Shown: positions 7,125 through 14,544 of the stretch, one piece after another | Layout: each line of letters opens with the position of its first letter | Position numbering within the stretch: position 1 is the stretch's first letter | DNA from: Actinomycetota bacterium | Lineage (GTDB): Bacteria > Actinomycetota > CADDZG01 > WHSQ01 | Assembly: GCA_016781115.1 (NCBI GenBank) | Contig: JADDQX010000021.1 | Location: 6,488 to 22,471 of the forward strand | Length of the DNA stretch: 15,984 nucleotides | Direction: 5' to 3' | The notes under the pieces: model-generated | Databases searched by the model: none | Told to the model about the DNA's origin: nothing | Seen by the model: only the letters and a program-made list of their open reading frames with translations | Position numbers and translations under genes: made by a program

Positions 7125-7781
7125 ATGATGATCGCTGAGCGCGCATATCCCTCGGCCGAGGAGTTCGCGACCTTGGTCGAAAGTCACGATCTAGATGCTG
7201 TGGTTCGTGACTACTTCGTTTCTGGAGTCCCGTGGTACTTCCGTAACGAGGACCCCGGCTTTGCGGACTTCTGCGACCATTTCGCCCGCCGACTTGGTAT
7301 TCAAACGGATCGTCTCTGCGTGGTTGGAAGCGCCCGTGTCGGTTTTGCTGTAAGTCCCGATGCATACCCGCGCCCGTTCCACTCAGCATCGGACCTCGAC
7401 ATCGCCGTCGTGTCAGAGGAGCTGTTTGACGCCGCCTGGCTGGCGTTGTTGAAGTGGGGCCATCCTCGACGGTTCACCCTTCCTGCTGGTGAGCTTGAGT
7501 GGATGGTGGATCGTCAAAAAGAGATTTTTTGGGGATGGCTGCGGCCGGACGTTCTCCATTTCAAGGGATTGAGGTTCCCTCAAGATCTGAGACCGCTGAG
7601 GGACGTCCGAGCGGTCTGGTTCGACACGTTCCGGTCGGTTGGTGTCACCTTTCCAGGGACAGACTTGGCGAGACGAGAGATCACGGGCAGGCTCTATCGC
7701 ACTTGGGATCACCTGATCCGCTACCAAGCGGAAGGGCTGAGACGCCTGCAGTACGAGTTGACACGACGCAAGAAAGGTTAG
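7125..7781 (+). CDS. Nucleotidyltransferase-fold protein paired with DUF262
   Basis: The 218-residue protein carries the pol-beta-type nucleotidyltransferase signature: LCVVGSARVGF (64-74, hG-S with a non-standard ARVG) followed at 89-95 by SDLDIAV with Asp90 and Asp92 as metal ligands. A third acidic ligand is not obvious; candidates are in GELEWMVD (122-129). The C-terminus (RREITGRLYRTWDHLIRYQAEGLRRLQYEL) is helical and basic. It is shorter than CD-NTases of CBASS and lacks their typical context. It ends 9 bp before the DUF262 gene, so they form a two-gene unit. It could transfer a nucleotide onto a tRNA or protein as in MNT- or AbiEii-type systems, but that is inference. ATG 7125 and ATG 7128 are both possible starts. 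Confidence 0.68.
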   Translation: MMIAERAYPSAEEFATLVESHDLDAVVRDYFVSGVPWYFRNEDPGFADFCDHFARRLGIQTDRLCVVGSARVGFAVSPDAYPRPFHSASDLDIAVVSEELFDAAWLALLKWGHPRRFTLPAGELEWMVDRQKEIFWGWLRPDVLHFKGLRFPQDLRPLRDVRAVWFDTFRSVGVTFPGTDLARREITGRLYRTWDHLIRYQAEGLRRLQYELTRRKKG

Positions 7782-7790
7782 GGGAAGCGT

Positions 7791-8867
7791 ATGAAGTTCA
7801 AGAGCACCGAGGAGACGATCGGTTGGTTCAAAGACCGGTTCGTCGAGGGGTCCTTAGTGATAAAGCCGCCGTACCAAAGAAACCCTGTGTGGCTTCTTCG
7901 ACAGAAATGTCACTTGGTGGAATCAGTCTTGCAAGGGTTACCAATTCCGGAGCTCTTCGTTCAGCGCTCGACAGACGAAGAAGGGAAAACAACGTATGCG
8001 GTTGTCGACGGGCAGCAACGAGTCCGAGCTCTGCTTCAGTTTGTGGGAGCCGATACAACCGAGGACCAGCTCGAATTCGACAAGTTTCCTCTAGACAAAC
8101 TGGACTCTGACTCCGATTGGTACGGCTTGACGTTCGCGGAGCTGGACTCCGAACAGAAGCGCCACTTCTACGGCTACGGGCTCGCCGTTCGTTACTTGGA
8201 TACGGACGATGAGGAGGAAACGAAGGACATGTTCCGGAGATTGAACCGGTACACGGTCCCACTAAAGCCGCAAGAACTCCGCAATGCCACCTATGAGGGT
8301 CCGTTCGCCAGGCTGGCGACCAAGCTTGCCGATGAGCACACGGACTACTTGGCTGAGAACCGGATCGTGACAGCGGCGGCAATTCGGCGCATGGGAGACG
8401 TCGAGCTCATCGCCGAGTTGCTAATCGGCGTTATGCATGGCCCTCAGGCTGGGAACCCGTCGTCTATAGATTCCTACTACCAGGAGTATGAGGATTTCGA
8501 TGATGAATTCCCAGCACAAAGAAGGACAACCAGGCTCTTTGGACTGACTCTCGACACGATCAATGATGTTCTCCCTGATCTCCGCGACCTCCGCTGGGGG
8601 AACAAGACCGACTTCTACAGTCTTTACGTTGCGACGGCCGCTTTGCTGTCCTCAAAGAAGTTGGCGCGATCGAAGGAGAAGACTCTGGGCGGGGGCCTCA
8701 AGAAACTGGCGGATGAAATCGATCGTCGGCTAGCCGACGATGATGCCAAGGTGAGCAAGGGCGCCGCAATCTATGTCAGGAATGTCCAGCGGGGCGCCAA
8801 TGACAAGGCACGACGTGCTGAACGACACGCTGTGCTTTTGAGGGTAATGGAACCCCACTTCAGTTGA
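7791..8867 (+). CDS. DUF262 (ParB/GmrSD-N-like) protein
   Basis: The 358-residue product has hallmarks of the DUF262 domain: PPYQRNPVW (26-34), IPELFVQ (52-58), VVDGQQRVRALLQF (71-84) with the DGQQR nucleotide-binding/hydrolysis motif, and FRRLNRYTVPLKPQELRNATYEGPF. DUF262 is found in Type IV restriction enzymes (GmrSD, BrxU) and in stand-alone defence genes, where it binds or hydrolyses nucleotides to control a nuclease. No HNH (DUF1524) nuclease domain is visible at the C-terminus, so the effector, if any, would be the upstream NTase-fold protein or be host-encoded. It has a good ribosome site (AGGGGAA) and follows its neighbour after 9 bp. A hairpin at 8888-8920 follows the stop. Confidence 0.88.
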   Translation: MKFKSTEETIGWFKDRFVEGSLVIKPPYQRNPVWLLRQKCHLVESVLQGLPIPELFVQRSTDEEGKTTYAVVDGQQRVRALLQFVGADTTEDQLEFDKFPLDKLDSDSDWYGLTFAELDSEQKRHFYGYGLAVRYLDTDDEEETKDMFRRLNRYTVPLKPQELRNATYEGPFARLATKLADEHTDYLAENRIVTAAAIRRMGDVELIAELLIGVMHGPQAGNPSSIDSYYQEYEDFDDEFPAQRRTTRLFGLTLDTINDVLPDLRDLRWGNKTDFYSLYVATAALLSSKKLARSKEKTLGGGLKKLADEIDRRLADDDAKVSKGAAIYVRNVQRGANDKARRAERHAVLLRVMEPHFS

Positions 8868-8887
8868 CGACCTGGACTTTAGCCCGC

Positions 8888-8920
8888 GAAAGAACCTGCT
8901 CGTTCGGCAGGTGCTCTTTC
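8888..8920 (+). terminator. Hairpin after DUF262, a partial copy of the boundary element 3' end
   Basis: ACCTGC (8894-8899) pairs with GCAGGT (8907-8912) and GAAAG (8888-8892) with CTTTC (8916-8920), giving a nested hairpin 20 bp after the stop codon. Its flanks read GCGAAA before and GGTGCTCT after, as in the last part of the elements at 4340 and 8999. It may act as a terminator; the T-tract is poor. Confidence 0.45.
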
Positions 8921-8998
8921 ATGTTTGCACCGACTCGCCACAACACCTGCCTTGTTCGCAACCAGTCGAATGAGTTCCGCAGCTAGCCTGGCGTTCTA

Positions 8999-9113
8999 GG
9001 GGCGCTAGGTCAGTTGGTAGAGCACCTGCCTTTGCAAGAAGCACCCGCCGAGCGCAGTGCTCGATTCGGTGCTAACCGGTAACGGGCAAGCGAAACTGGA
9101 CCAGTGGTGCTCT
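8999..9113 (+). repeat. Right tRNA-Ala-like structured element (cassette boundary)
   Basis: Begins GGGGCGC and TAGGTCAGTTGGTAGAGC, very like the acceptor 5' strand and D-arm of tRNA-Ala(UGC), then CACCTGCCTTTGCAAG over the anticodon arm. The 3' half is not tRNA: no TTCRA arm and no matching acceptor strand. AGAGCACC (9019-9026) pairs with GGTGCTCT (9106-9113), 8 bp. A local hairpin CGAGC/GCTCG (9050-9054 with 9058-9062, 3-nt loop) is also seen. It is a diverged direct copy of 4340-4463 at a distance of 4651 bp. The rest of the gap between 8868 and 9194 shows only the hairpin above and a stray CACCTGCCTT at 8944-8953. Confidence 0.65.
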
Positions 9114-9193
9114 TCCCTTGCTGCGGGCTAAAGGTTCGCCGCGACTCGATCCGGATGCCCTCGTACACCGCCAACCCTTATCGCCCGTGACGA

Positions 9194-9394
9194 TCACTTC
9201 GAGCACTCTCCAGTCCGGCAGATAGGGGCGGGCTTGATGAGGTCGACCTCGCCGGCGAGAGCGGCCTCGGGGATCTCCCGCGGGACCCGCCAAATGCGCA
9301 CGATGGCTCTCGGCAGATCCACCCCGTTACGAAAGTCGATCCAGACGCTGGTGTCGTCGACGATCGCCCGACGACCACGCGCGGCCCCGGCGGC
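9194..9394 (-). pseudogene. vapC (PIN-domain toxin) remnant
   Basis: The minus frame 9394-9194 contains AIVDDTSVWIDFRNGVDL, a clear match to the N-terminus of VapC-type PIN ribonucleases (I-V-D-T-S-V-W-I-D-F). After about 45 residues the frame loses resemblance and stops at 9194. The natural start (GTG-GTC-GTC just upstream) is one frame off, so there is a frameshift at the N-terminus as well. Only the first PIN Asp is recognisable. The copy cannot make an active toxin. Confidence 0.6.
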
Positions 9395-9560
9395 TCACCT
9401 CGAGATCGCCCCCCCAGCGGACCTTTCCTCTCAGCCGAACTGGACCGAGCCGCTGGTAGCGGGCTACGAGCTCGCGCAGCGGCAGGTCGACGGCTTCGCG
9501 CTTCGTCGTGGTGTCCGGCAGCGCCCGCAGCCCTGGCGTGTTCAGGGGTGACTGCTCTAT
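9385..9560 (-). pseudogene. vapB-type antitoxin remnant
   Basis: A minus frame reads TTTKREAVDLPLRELVARYQ followed by RLRGKVRWGGDLE, the characteristic second half of VapB antitoxins (TKREAVDLALRELV then LRGKVRWEGDLE). The N-terminal DNA-binding part and a start codon are missing. It lies just upstream of the vapC remnant in the correct order and strand, which supports both calls. Confidence 0.6.
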
Positions 9561-9589
9561 GGCGGCCTTCGCACGCCTGATCCAACGAG

Positions 9590-10604
9590 TCAGTTTTCGC
9601 AGGAGTGTTCCTCCTCCACCCGCTTACAGCCGTCGTCGCCTCCTCCACCCCACGCTTCGTCGTGACCAGGCCCACCATCAACTCCCTCCTCCCAGCGACC
9701 TCCCCGCAAGATGTCGTTGCCGCCGCCTATGAGCCGCTCGTGGCGTCGGCCGCCGCGCAGCAGGTGGTCGCCCGCACCACCGACGATGATCGCCTCCGGA
9801 TAGGGGCAGGACGCGGTGTCGCCGCATGGCGTTGGACGAGGACCGGTGGCGGTTATCAGGTCTTTGCCTCCTCCGCCCCGCAAGAAGAGATAACCCGTCC
9901 CGCCGCTGATGACGTCATTTCCGGGTCCGGCACACACGACGCCGCCGCTGACTCCCGTGACCTCGTCGTCCCCGCCGCGAGCGTCGATCACATCGCTCCG
10001 TCTGGTCCCCCCAAGCGTGTCGTCGCCGGCGCCGCCGACGATCGTCGGTTCGCGACCCGCGCAGAGCTTGACCAGCTTGTGAACGAGCATCCCCGCATCG
10101 GGAGCGCGGTCGACACACGGGGCGTCTGAACACTCAGGAGATTTCGACGTTTCGACGGTGACGAATGCGCGATAGCGCATGTCGTGTTTCAGCTGCCACC
10201 TCTTGAACCAGAGCTCGATCGAACGCCCGCTCGGCCGCAGATGTGTGGCTCGGCCGATCGTCTCACCTTTGCTGTTCACGACCGTCGAGCGCATCTGCGA
10301 GCCGGCCCCGCCGACGTACTCGACGATCCCCCGGCGCTCGATCGCTCCATCCGCGTCCAGGTTGAAGTGGACGCTTATCCGGCCGCCGTCCAGATCTTCT
10401 GGTTGCCAACCGCTCGTATGCGGTGATGCGGTAGAGGATCTGCTCGAAATAATGCCCCTGTCTCACCGCCGCGATGTCCATCGGCCCCGCCGAGTCATCG
10501 GCGTGCTCCACGGTCTGCTGATTAGCTCTTGCACCAATGGGAGCGAGATTCGCGGCCAGCGCCACGAGGGCGGTGAGAACCCGCAGAACGCTACGACCTG
10601 TCAT
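9590..10604 (-). pseudogene. RTX-type secreted protein, frameshifted
   Basis: ATG 10604, with GGAGGA 8 nt upstream, starts a Sec signal peptide (TGRSVLRVLTALVALAANL, cleavage after ARA near residue 27). The frame carries MDIAAVRQGHYFEQILYRITAYE and then loses sense. The continuation GWQPEDLDGGRISVHFNLD and EYVGGAGSQMRSTVVNS is in another frame, so a single-base frameshift lies near 10405-10425. The second frame continues to 9590 with an extracellular N-domain and then glycine/aspartate nonapeptides (VGGAGDDTLGG, ARGGDDEVTG, AGPGNDVISGG, RGGGGKDLI) that fold as Ca-binding beta-rolls. If repaired it is about 338 aa. A sequencing error is the alternative to a real pseudogene. It is a neighbour and distant paralogue of the gene at 10684-11790. 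Confidence 0.7.
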
Positions 10605-10668
10605 CCCCTAGGTCCTCCTCTTCGAACGACTGCTCATATCAACGCTTGCCGCGCCGGACGCGTTGCAA

Positions 10669-10682
10669 TGTGCCGCGGCACA
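10669..10682. other. Perfect 14-bp palindrome between the two RTX genes
   Basis: TGTGCCGCGGCACA is its own reverse complement and lies immediately after the stop of the upstream RTX gene. As RNA the loop would be too tight, and no T-run follows, so it is more likely a protein site or chance than a terminator. Confidence 0.3.
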
Positions 10683-10683
10683 G

Positions 10684-11790
10684 CTACAGCTCGCAGTTCG
10701 AGAAGGTGTCCCCTTGGCCGCGGCACTCATCGGTCCCGGGGCCGCCGTCTAGCTCGTCGACCTTTCCATCGTCGGCTTCGGGGTCGCTTCCCGCCGCGGT
10801 TCCGCCGTGTAGTTCGTCGTCGCCCTCGCCGCCGGAGATGTCATCGTTGCCGTCGCCACCGAACAGGCGGTCGTCGCCCTCGTTGCCGTCGATGACGTCG
10901 TCGCCCGGGCCCGACCCGATGACGTCGTTGCCACGCCCACCTACCAACCGATCCGGCGCCGGTTCGTCGGTTTGACACTCGGGAGGAGCATCACTCGAGC
11001 CGACGCACCAACCTGTGTTGATCTCGTCTGCCCCAGCGCCACCTATGATCTCGTCGCTTCCTCCGTCATCACTGAGCATGTCGTTCCCACCACGCCCGTA
11101 GATCGTGTCGTTCCCCAAGCTGGTCGTGATGTCGTTGGGACCACGATCCCCATAGACGGTGTCGTCATGCCGGCTTCCGACCACGTTCTCGATCGAGGTG
11201 AGGCTGTCTCTTCCATCTCCCGTCGACGTTCCCGCGCGCAGATCCATCTGGACCCCCGCAGGAGCCGTGAAGAACCAGACGCGGTCGATGCCGTCGCCAC
11301 CCCTGAAGGTGTCATCGCCGGGATCGGCGGCGAAGCTGTCGGAGCGCCCTCTTCCTACGAACAAGTCTCGGTCCGCTTCCCACGTCCGCCGAGGGGATTC
11401 GAAGTTGTCGAAGTGGGAGCTCCCGTACATGCGGTCGCTGCCCGGACCCGCGACCAGCAGGTTCCGTCCAGGACCGCCGTAGACCACGTCGTCGCCACTG
11501 CCGGCGTAGATCTGGTCCTGGAAGCCGCCACCGGTGCGGACGCGGTCGTCGCCCGAGCCGGCGCAGACGATGTCGTTGCCGGCGAAGGTCCGGATCACGT
11601 CGTTACCTCGATGCGCGACGATGACGTCGTCTCCGCTCGTGCCTTGGATGACGTCGTCCCCCTGGGTCCCGACCTGTGTGGCCTCTTCCGTCGCACAGGA
11701 TGGTTGTCGTGCACTTGCGGCGACCGGAACCAGGGTCGCGGCTACCAAGGCGCCGATGATCGCGGCGAGGCCGAGCGTGCTTCTCTTCAC
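10684..11790 (-). CDS. Secreted RTX-type calcium-binding repeat protein
   Basis: From GTG 11790 (AAAGGAG 6 nt upstream) the product is 368 aa. Residues 1-27 are a Sec signal peptide (basic KR, hydrophobic core, ASA cleavage). The rest is almost entirely GGxGxDxxx nonapeptides: clusters at 43-115, 207-258 and 282-358, with the typical SIENVVGSRHDDTVYGD unit at 199-215. Such repeats bind Ca2+ and fold into parallel beta-rolls outside the cell. A central non-repeat block (125-200) and a Cys-containing insert (261-273) interrupt them; the end (GTDECRGQGDTFSNCEL) is the usual Cys-pair cap. No enzymatic domain is seen, so it may be structural or adhesive. The frame is open far upstream, through the MFS gene, but that part is a shadow. 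Confidence 0.85.
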   Translation of the reverse strand: MKRSTLGLAAIIGALVAATLVPVAASARQPSCATEEATQVGTQGDDVIQGTSGDDVIVAHRGNDVIRTFAGNDIVCAGSGDDRVRTGGGFQDQIYAGSGDDVVYGGPGRNLLVAGPGSDRMYGSSHFDNFESPRRTWEADRDLFVGRGRSDSFAADPGDDTFRGGDGIDRVWFFTAPAGVQMDLRAGTSTGDGRDSLTSIENVVGSRHDDTVYGDRGPNDITTSLGNDTIYGRGGNDMLSDDGGSDEIIGGAGADEINTGWCVGSSDAPPECQTDEPAPDRLVGGRGNDVIGSGPGDDVIDGNEGDDRLFGGDGNDDISGGEGDDELHGGTAAGSDPEADDGKVDELDGGPGTDECRGQGDTFSNCEL

Positions 11791-12038
11791 GGTCGTCTCC
11801 TTTGTACTCCTCCTGAGCATTAGAACGAAGACATCCGCGAAAGGTTCCAGGCGTCGTCGCCGGCTGCATGTGGTTGAACCACCTGCTGCGACCAGCAGAT
11901 CCGCGAGAGGCGCGGGGAAGGGCTCCCGGTGCGCGCAGTAGCGGCGGTGACGAAAGGTGGCGCTCCGCAGCCGGAAGACGGGGGCGCCGATCGCCTTTTG
12001 CCCGGGTCTCGGTTCGCTGCGGGCGAAGAAACCCTCGC
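11791..12038. other. Intergenic region between the MFS and RTX genes with two palindromes
   Basis: Apart from the RTX ribosome site, it holds an odd palindrome GTGGTTGAACCAC (11870-11882) and, directly beside it, a hairpin CTGCTG/CAGCAG (11884-11889 with 11894-11899, 4-nt loop). They could be an operator and a terminator stem for the neighbouring minus-strand genes, but no T-run or clear promoter is visible. No gene is seen here. Confidence 0.35.
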
Positions 12039-13349
12039 TTAGACGGTCCCCGGCGCCACCTGCGCCTCGGCGTGGTTGAGCGGTATCCCGGCTCGCCGGA
12101 ACATCTTGGCCAACAGCGCGGTGACGATCAGTCCGACGAACCCGGAAACGATCAACAGGCTCCGGAGACCCGCAGGCCGAGCCGCGTCGTAGAACATCAC
12201 CATGAGAGCTCCGGCGACCACACTGGCCGCGTTGTAGAGGATGTCGTAGAGCGCGAAGGCCCGGCCTCGATAGTCGTCCGGCAACGCGTCTTGCACCGCG
12301 GCGTCGACCGCCACCTTGGTGACGAACCCGCCGTAGCCTCCGAGGAACGTGAGGCCCATCACGGCGTAGATGTTCAAGATGCCTCCGAGCGCCACGATGC
12401 CCGCACTCGAGATGGCGAAGCCGAACAGCATCAGCCCGCCCCGCTGCAGACGATCGCCGGCGCGCGGCGCGGTCACGGCGCCGACGAAGGCGCCGACGCC
12501 GGCGGCTCCCAGCGCGAGGGCACTGGAGGACAGGCGGCCGACGCGCTCGCCCTCGCCGAACGTGTTCTTGATGATGAGGATCGCGGAGATCGCGACGAAC
12601 ATCGCAAGGGTGCGTAGCAGGAAGATGGACAGCAGCGGGAGCCGTGCGTGGGCCCGCTGCCAGATCACCTTGAGGCCTTCGAGCAGATCGCGCCCCACCC
12701 CCACCACCGCTACCCGGAGCGGCGCCACCTCCCTGATGCCGTGTGACAGAGGTGTCGAGATGGCTCCGGCTGCGAGCGCGGCGGCTAGGTAGACGGCTCC
12801 GGCGGCAGCGAAAGCGCCTTCGGGAGGAACGAGCGATACCACGGCGATGCCGACCACCGCGCCGACGAGCGTCGCGACCATGCCGCCTCCTCCGGACAAA
12901 GCGTTGCCACGTAGCAGGTGGTGCTCGTGCAGCAGGACCGGGAGCACCGCGCCCTTCGTGGTCAGGAAGAGCCGCCCCAGACCCAGGAGCAGAAGCGTCG
13001 CTCCGAAGAGCCCGCTGGTTCCGGGCAGAGCCCGCGTCCAGACGAACAGCGACAGCAGCATCAGGCCGCGGATGGCGTTGGTCCACACCAACACGTGCCG
13101 GCGCGGCCAGCGATCGACCAGCACGCCCATGAACGGCGACAGCAGCGAATACGGGAGGAGCGTGATGGCGAACAACGTCAAGATCCGCCCGGGGGTGCCC
13201 TCGTTCAGCGGCTCCAACACCAAGACGTCGGCGAAGACCGCCTGCGCGAGCCCATCTGCCGCCTGCGCCAGGAACTGAGCAATCAGCAGAAGCCGGAGGT
13301 CCCGGTCGCGGAGCAGCTCTCGAACCTCGTGGTGCCGGCGCGCCTTCAT
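12039..13349 (-). CDS. Major facilitator superfamily transporter
   Basis: The 436-residue protein has about 11-12 hydrophobic segments and the MFS motif A in the loop after helix 2 (GVLVDRWPRRHVLVW, about 75-89; G-x-L-x-D-R-x-x-R-R). A second half with GAGVGAFVGAV and FLGGYGGFVTKVAVDAAVQDALPDDYRGRAFALYD resembles the MFS_3/permease-like subgroup common in actinobacteria. These are often drug or lipid exporters; the substrate is unknown. No strong Shine-Dalgarno precedes ATG 13349. It starts 48 bp after ino1 on the same strand, so co-transcription with padR and ino1 is likely. Confidence 0.88.
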   Translation of the reverse strand: MKARRHHEVRELLRDRDLRLLLIAQFLAQAADGLAQAVFADVLVLEPLNEGTPGRILTLFAITLLPYSLLSPFMGVLVDRWPRRHVLVWTNAIRGLMLLSLFVWTRALPGTSGLFGATLLLLGLGRLFLTTKGAVLPVLLHEHHLLRGNALSGGGGMVATLVGAVVGIAVVSLVPPEGAFAAAGAVYLAAALAAGAISTPLSHGIREVAPLRVAVVGVGRDLLEGLKVIWQRAHARLPLLSIFLLRTLAMFVAISAILIIKNTFGEGERVGRLSSSALALGAAGVGAFVGAVTAPRAGDRLQRGGLMLFGFAISSAGIVALGGILNIYAVMGLTFLGGYGGFVTKVAVDAAVQDALPDDYRGRAFALYDILYNAASVVAGALMVMFYDAARPAGLRSLLIVSGFVGLIVTALLAKMFRRAGIPLNHAEAQVAPGTV

Positions 13350-13397
13350 CCGGACCAGTGTGCCCCGGTCAAGAGAGGCTAATAACGGTGACGCCGA

Positions 13398-14534
13398 CTA
13401 AAGCCGAGCGTCGGCGCCCAGGTTGATCCCGTTCGGCGAGTGTCCGTTGGCGAGGATGGTCGGGATGTCGCCTCGGATGAAGTCCTCGAGCAGGTCGCGT
13501 GCCTCCGCGTCCGAGTACTGCACGGGCGGCGACTTCATGAAGTAGGCGCTCGGAGCGAGAAGCGGCCCTCCCTCGCCTCGGTCGAGCGCCAGCTTGGCGC
13601 ACCGGACCGCGTCGATCACCACACCGGCGGAGTTCGGCGAGTCCCACACCTCGAGCTTCAGCTCCATGGAGATCGGGACATCTCCGAACTCCCGGCCCTC
13701 GATGCGGATGTAGGCCCACTTGCGGTCCTTCAGCCAGGGCACGTGGTCGGAGGGGCCGATGTGGATGTCGTCTGCGTCGATGCCGCCGGTGATCTGTGAG
13801 GTGACGGACTGAGTCTTAGAGATCTTCTTCGACTGCAGCCGCTCGCGCTCCAACATGTTCTTGAAGTCCATGTTGCCGCCGAAGTTCAGCTGGTAGGTGT
13901 GGTCGATGACGACGCCGCGGTCTTCGAACAGCTTCGAGAGGACGCGGTGACTGATCGTGGCTCCGACCTGGCTCTTGATGTCGTCTCCGATGATGGGGAT
14001 CCCACGCTTGGTGAAGCGCTGTGCCCAGTCCTCGTTCGTTGCGATGAACACCGGCATGCAGTTGATGAACGCGGTCCCGGCCTCGAGCGCCTCTTCGGCG
14101 TAGAAGCGCGCGGCCTGCTCGGACCCGACCGGGAGGTAATTGATCAAGACATCCGTACGGGTCTCGCGCAGCACCTTCGCCACGTCTACGGGAGGCAGGT
14201 CGGATTCCGTGACGACGCCGCGGTAGTAGTGGCCGAGCCCGTCGTAGGTGTGGCCACGCTGGACCTTGATCCCCGTCTTCGGCACGTCCGAGAACTTGAC
14301 GGTGTTGTTCGGTTCGACCCACATCGCCTCGGCTAGGTCGAGCCCCACCTTGTTCGTGTCGACGTCGAACGCGCACGAGAACTCGATGTCGGAGACGTGG
14401 TACGGCCCCACATCGACGTGCATGAGCCCCGGGACCTTCTCGTCCGAGCGCGCTTTCGCGTAGTACTCGATCCCCTGGATCAGAGACGAGGCGCAGTTGC
14501 CAACCCCGATGATGCCGACGCGGATCTTGCCCAT
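13398..14534 (-). CDS. ino1: Myo-inositol-1-phosphate synthase
   Basis: The 378-residue product converts glucose-6-phosphate to 1L-myo-inositol-1-phosphate using NAD. The Rossmann loop is GIIGVGNCASS (7-17). Catalytic-region motifs are visible: INYLPVGSEQ (131-140), INCMPVFIA (157-165), GDDIKSQVGAT (183-193), LNFGGNMDFKNM (216-227) and SKKISKTQSV (235-244). The length matches the short actinobacterial/archaeal form, not the 500-residue eukaryotic one. In actinobacteria the product feeds phosphatidylinositol, lipoarabinomannan-type glycolipids and mycothiol. It starts 10 bp after padR with GGGGG as ribosome site, so it is expected to be controlled by that regulator and the operator at 15165-15187. 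Confidence 0.96.
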   Translation of the reverse strand: MGKIRVGIIGVGNCASSLIQGIEYYAKARSDEKVPGLMHVDVGPYHVSDIEFSCAFDVDTNKVGLDLAEAMWVEPNNTVKFSDVPKTGIKVQRGHTYDGLGHYYRGVVTESDLPPVDVAKVLRETRTDVLINYLPVGSEQAARFYAEEALEAGTAFINCMPVFIATNEDWAQRFTKRGIPIIGDDIKSQVGATISHRVLSKLFEDRGVVIDHTYQLNFGGNMDFKNMLERERLQSKKISKTQSVTSQITGGIDADDIHIGPSDHVPWLKDRKWAYIRIEGREFGDVPISMELKLEVWDSPNSAGVVIDAVRCAKLALDRGEGGPLLAPSAYFMKSPPVQYSDAEARDLLEDFIRGDIPTILANGHSPNGINLGADARL

Positions 14535-14544
14535 CTACGTCCCC

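Noticed and set aside
8999..9075. Functional tRNA-Ala(UGC) gene
   Set aside because: The acceptor 5' strand, D-arm and anticodon region look right, but the anticodon stem does not close, and no T-arm or complementary acceptor 3' strand follows.
4340..9113. Integron attC sites or a phage integration with att sites
   Set aside because: Core-site consensus GTTRRRY is not at the element ends, and no integrase or phage gene is in the window.
9072..9193. DUF5615/PIN-like toxin fragment (VIVTGDKGW on the minus strand)
   Set aside because: The similarity is a few residues only and the surrounding frame is not protein-like.
10972..11823. 283-residue plus-strand frame over the RTX gene
   Set aside because: Its apparent Val/Asp-rich periodicity is the antisense of glycine/aspartate repeats.
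10684..13086. 800-residue minus-strand reading frame
   Set aside because: Only the part after GTG 11790 is a protein (signal peptide and RTX repeats). The rest is an Arg/Ala-rich shadow of the MFS gene in another frame.
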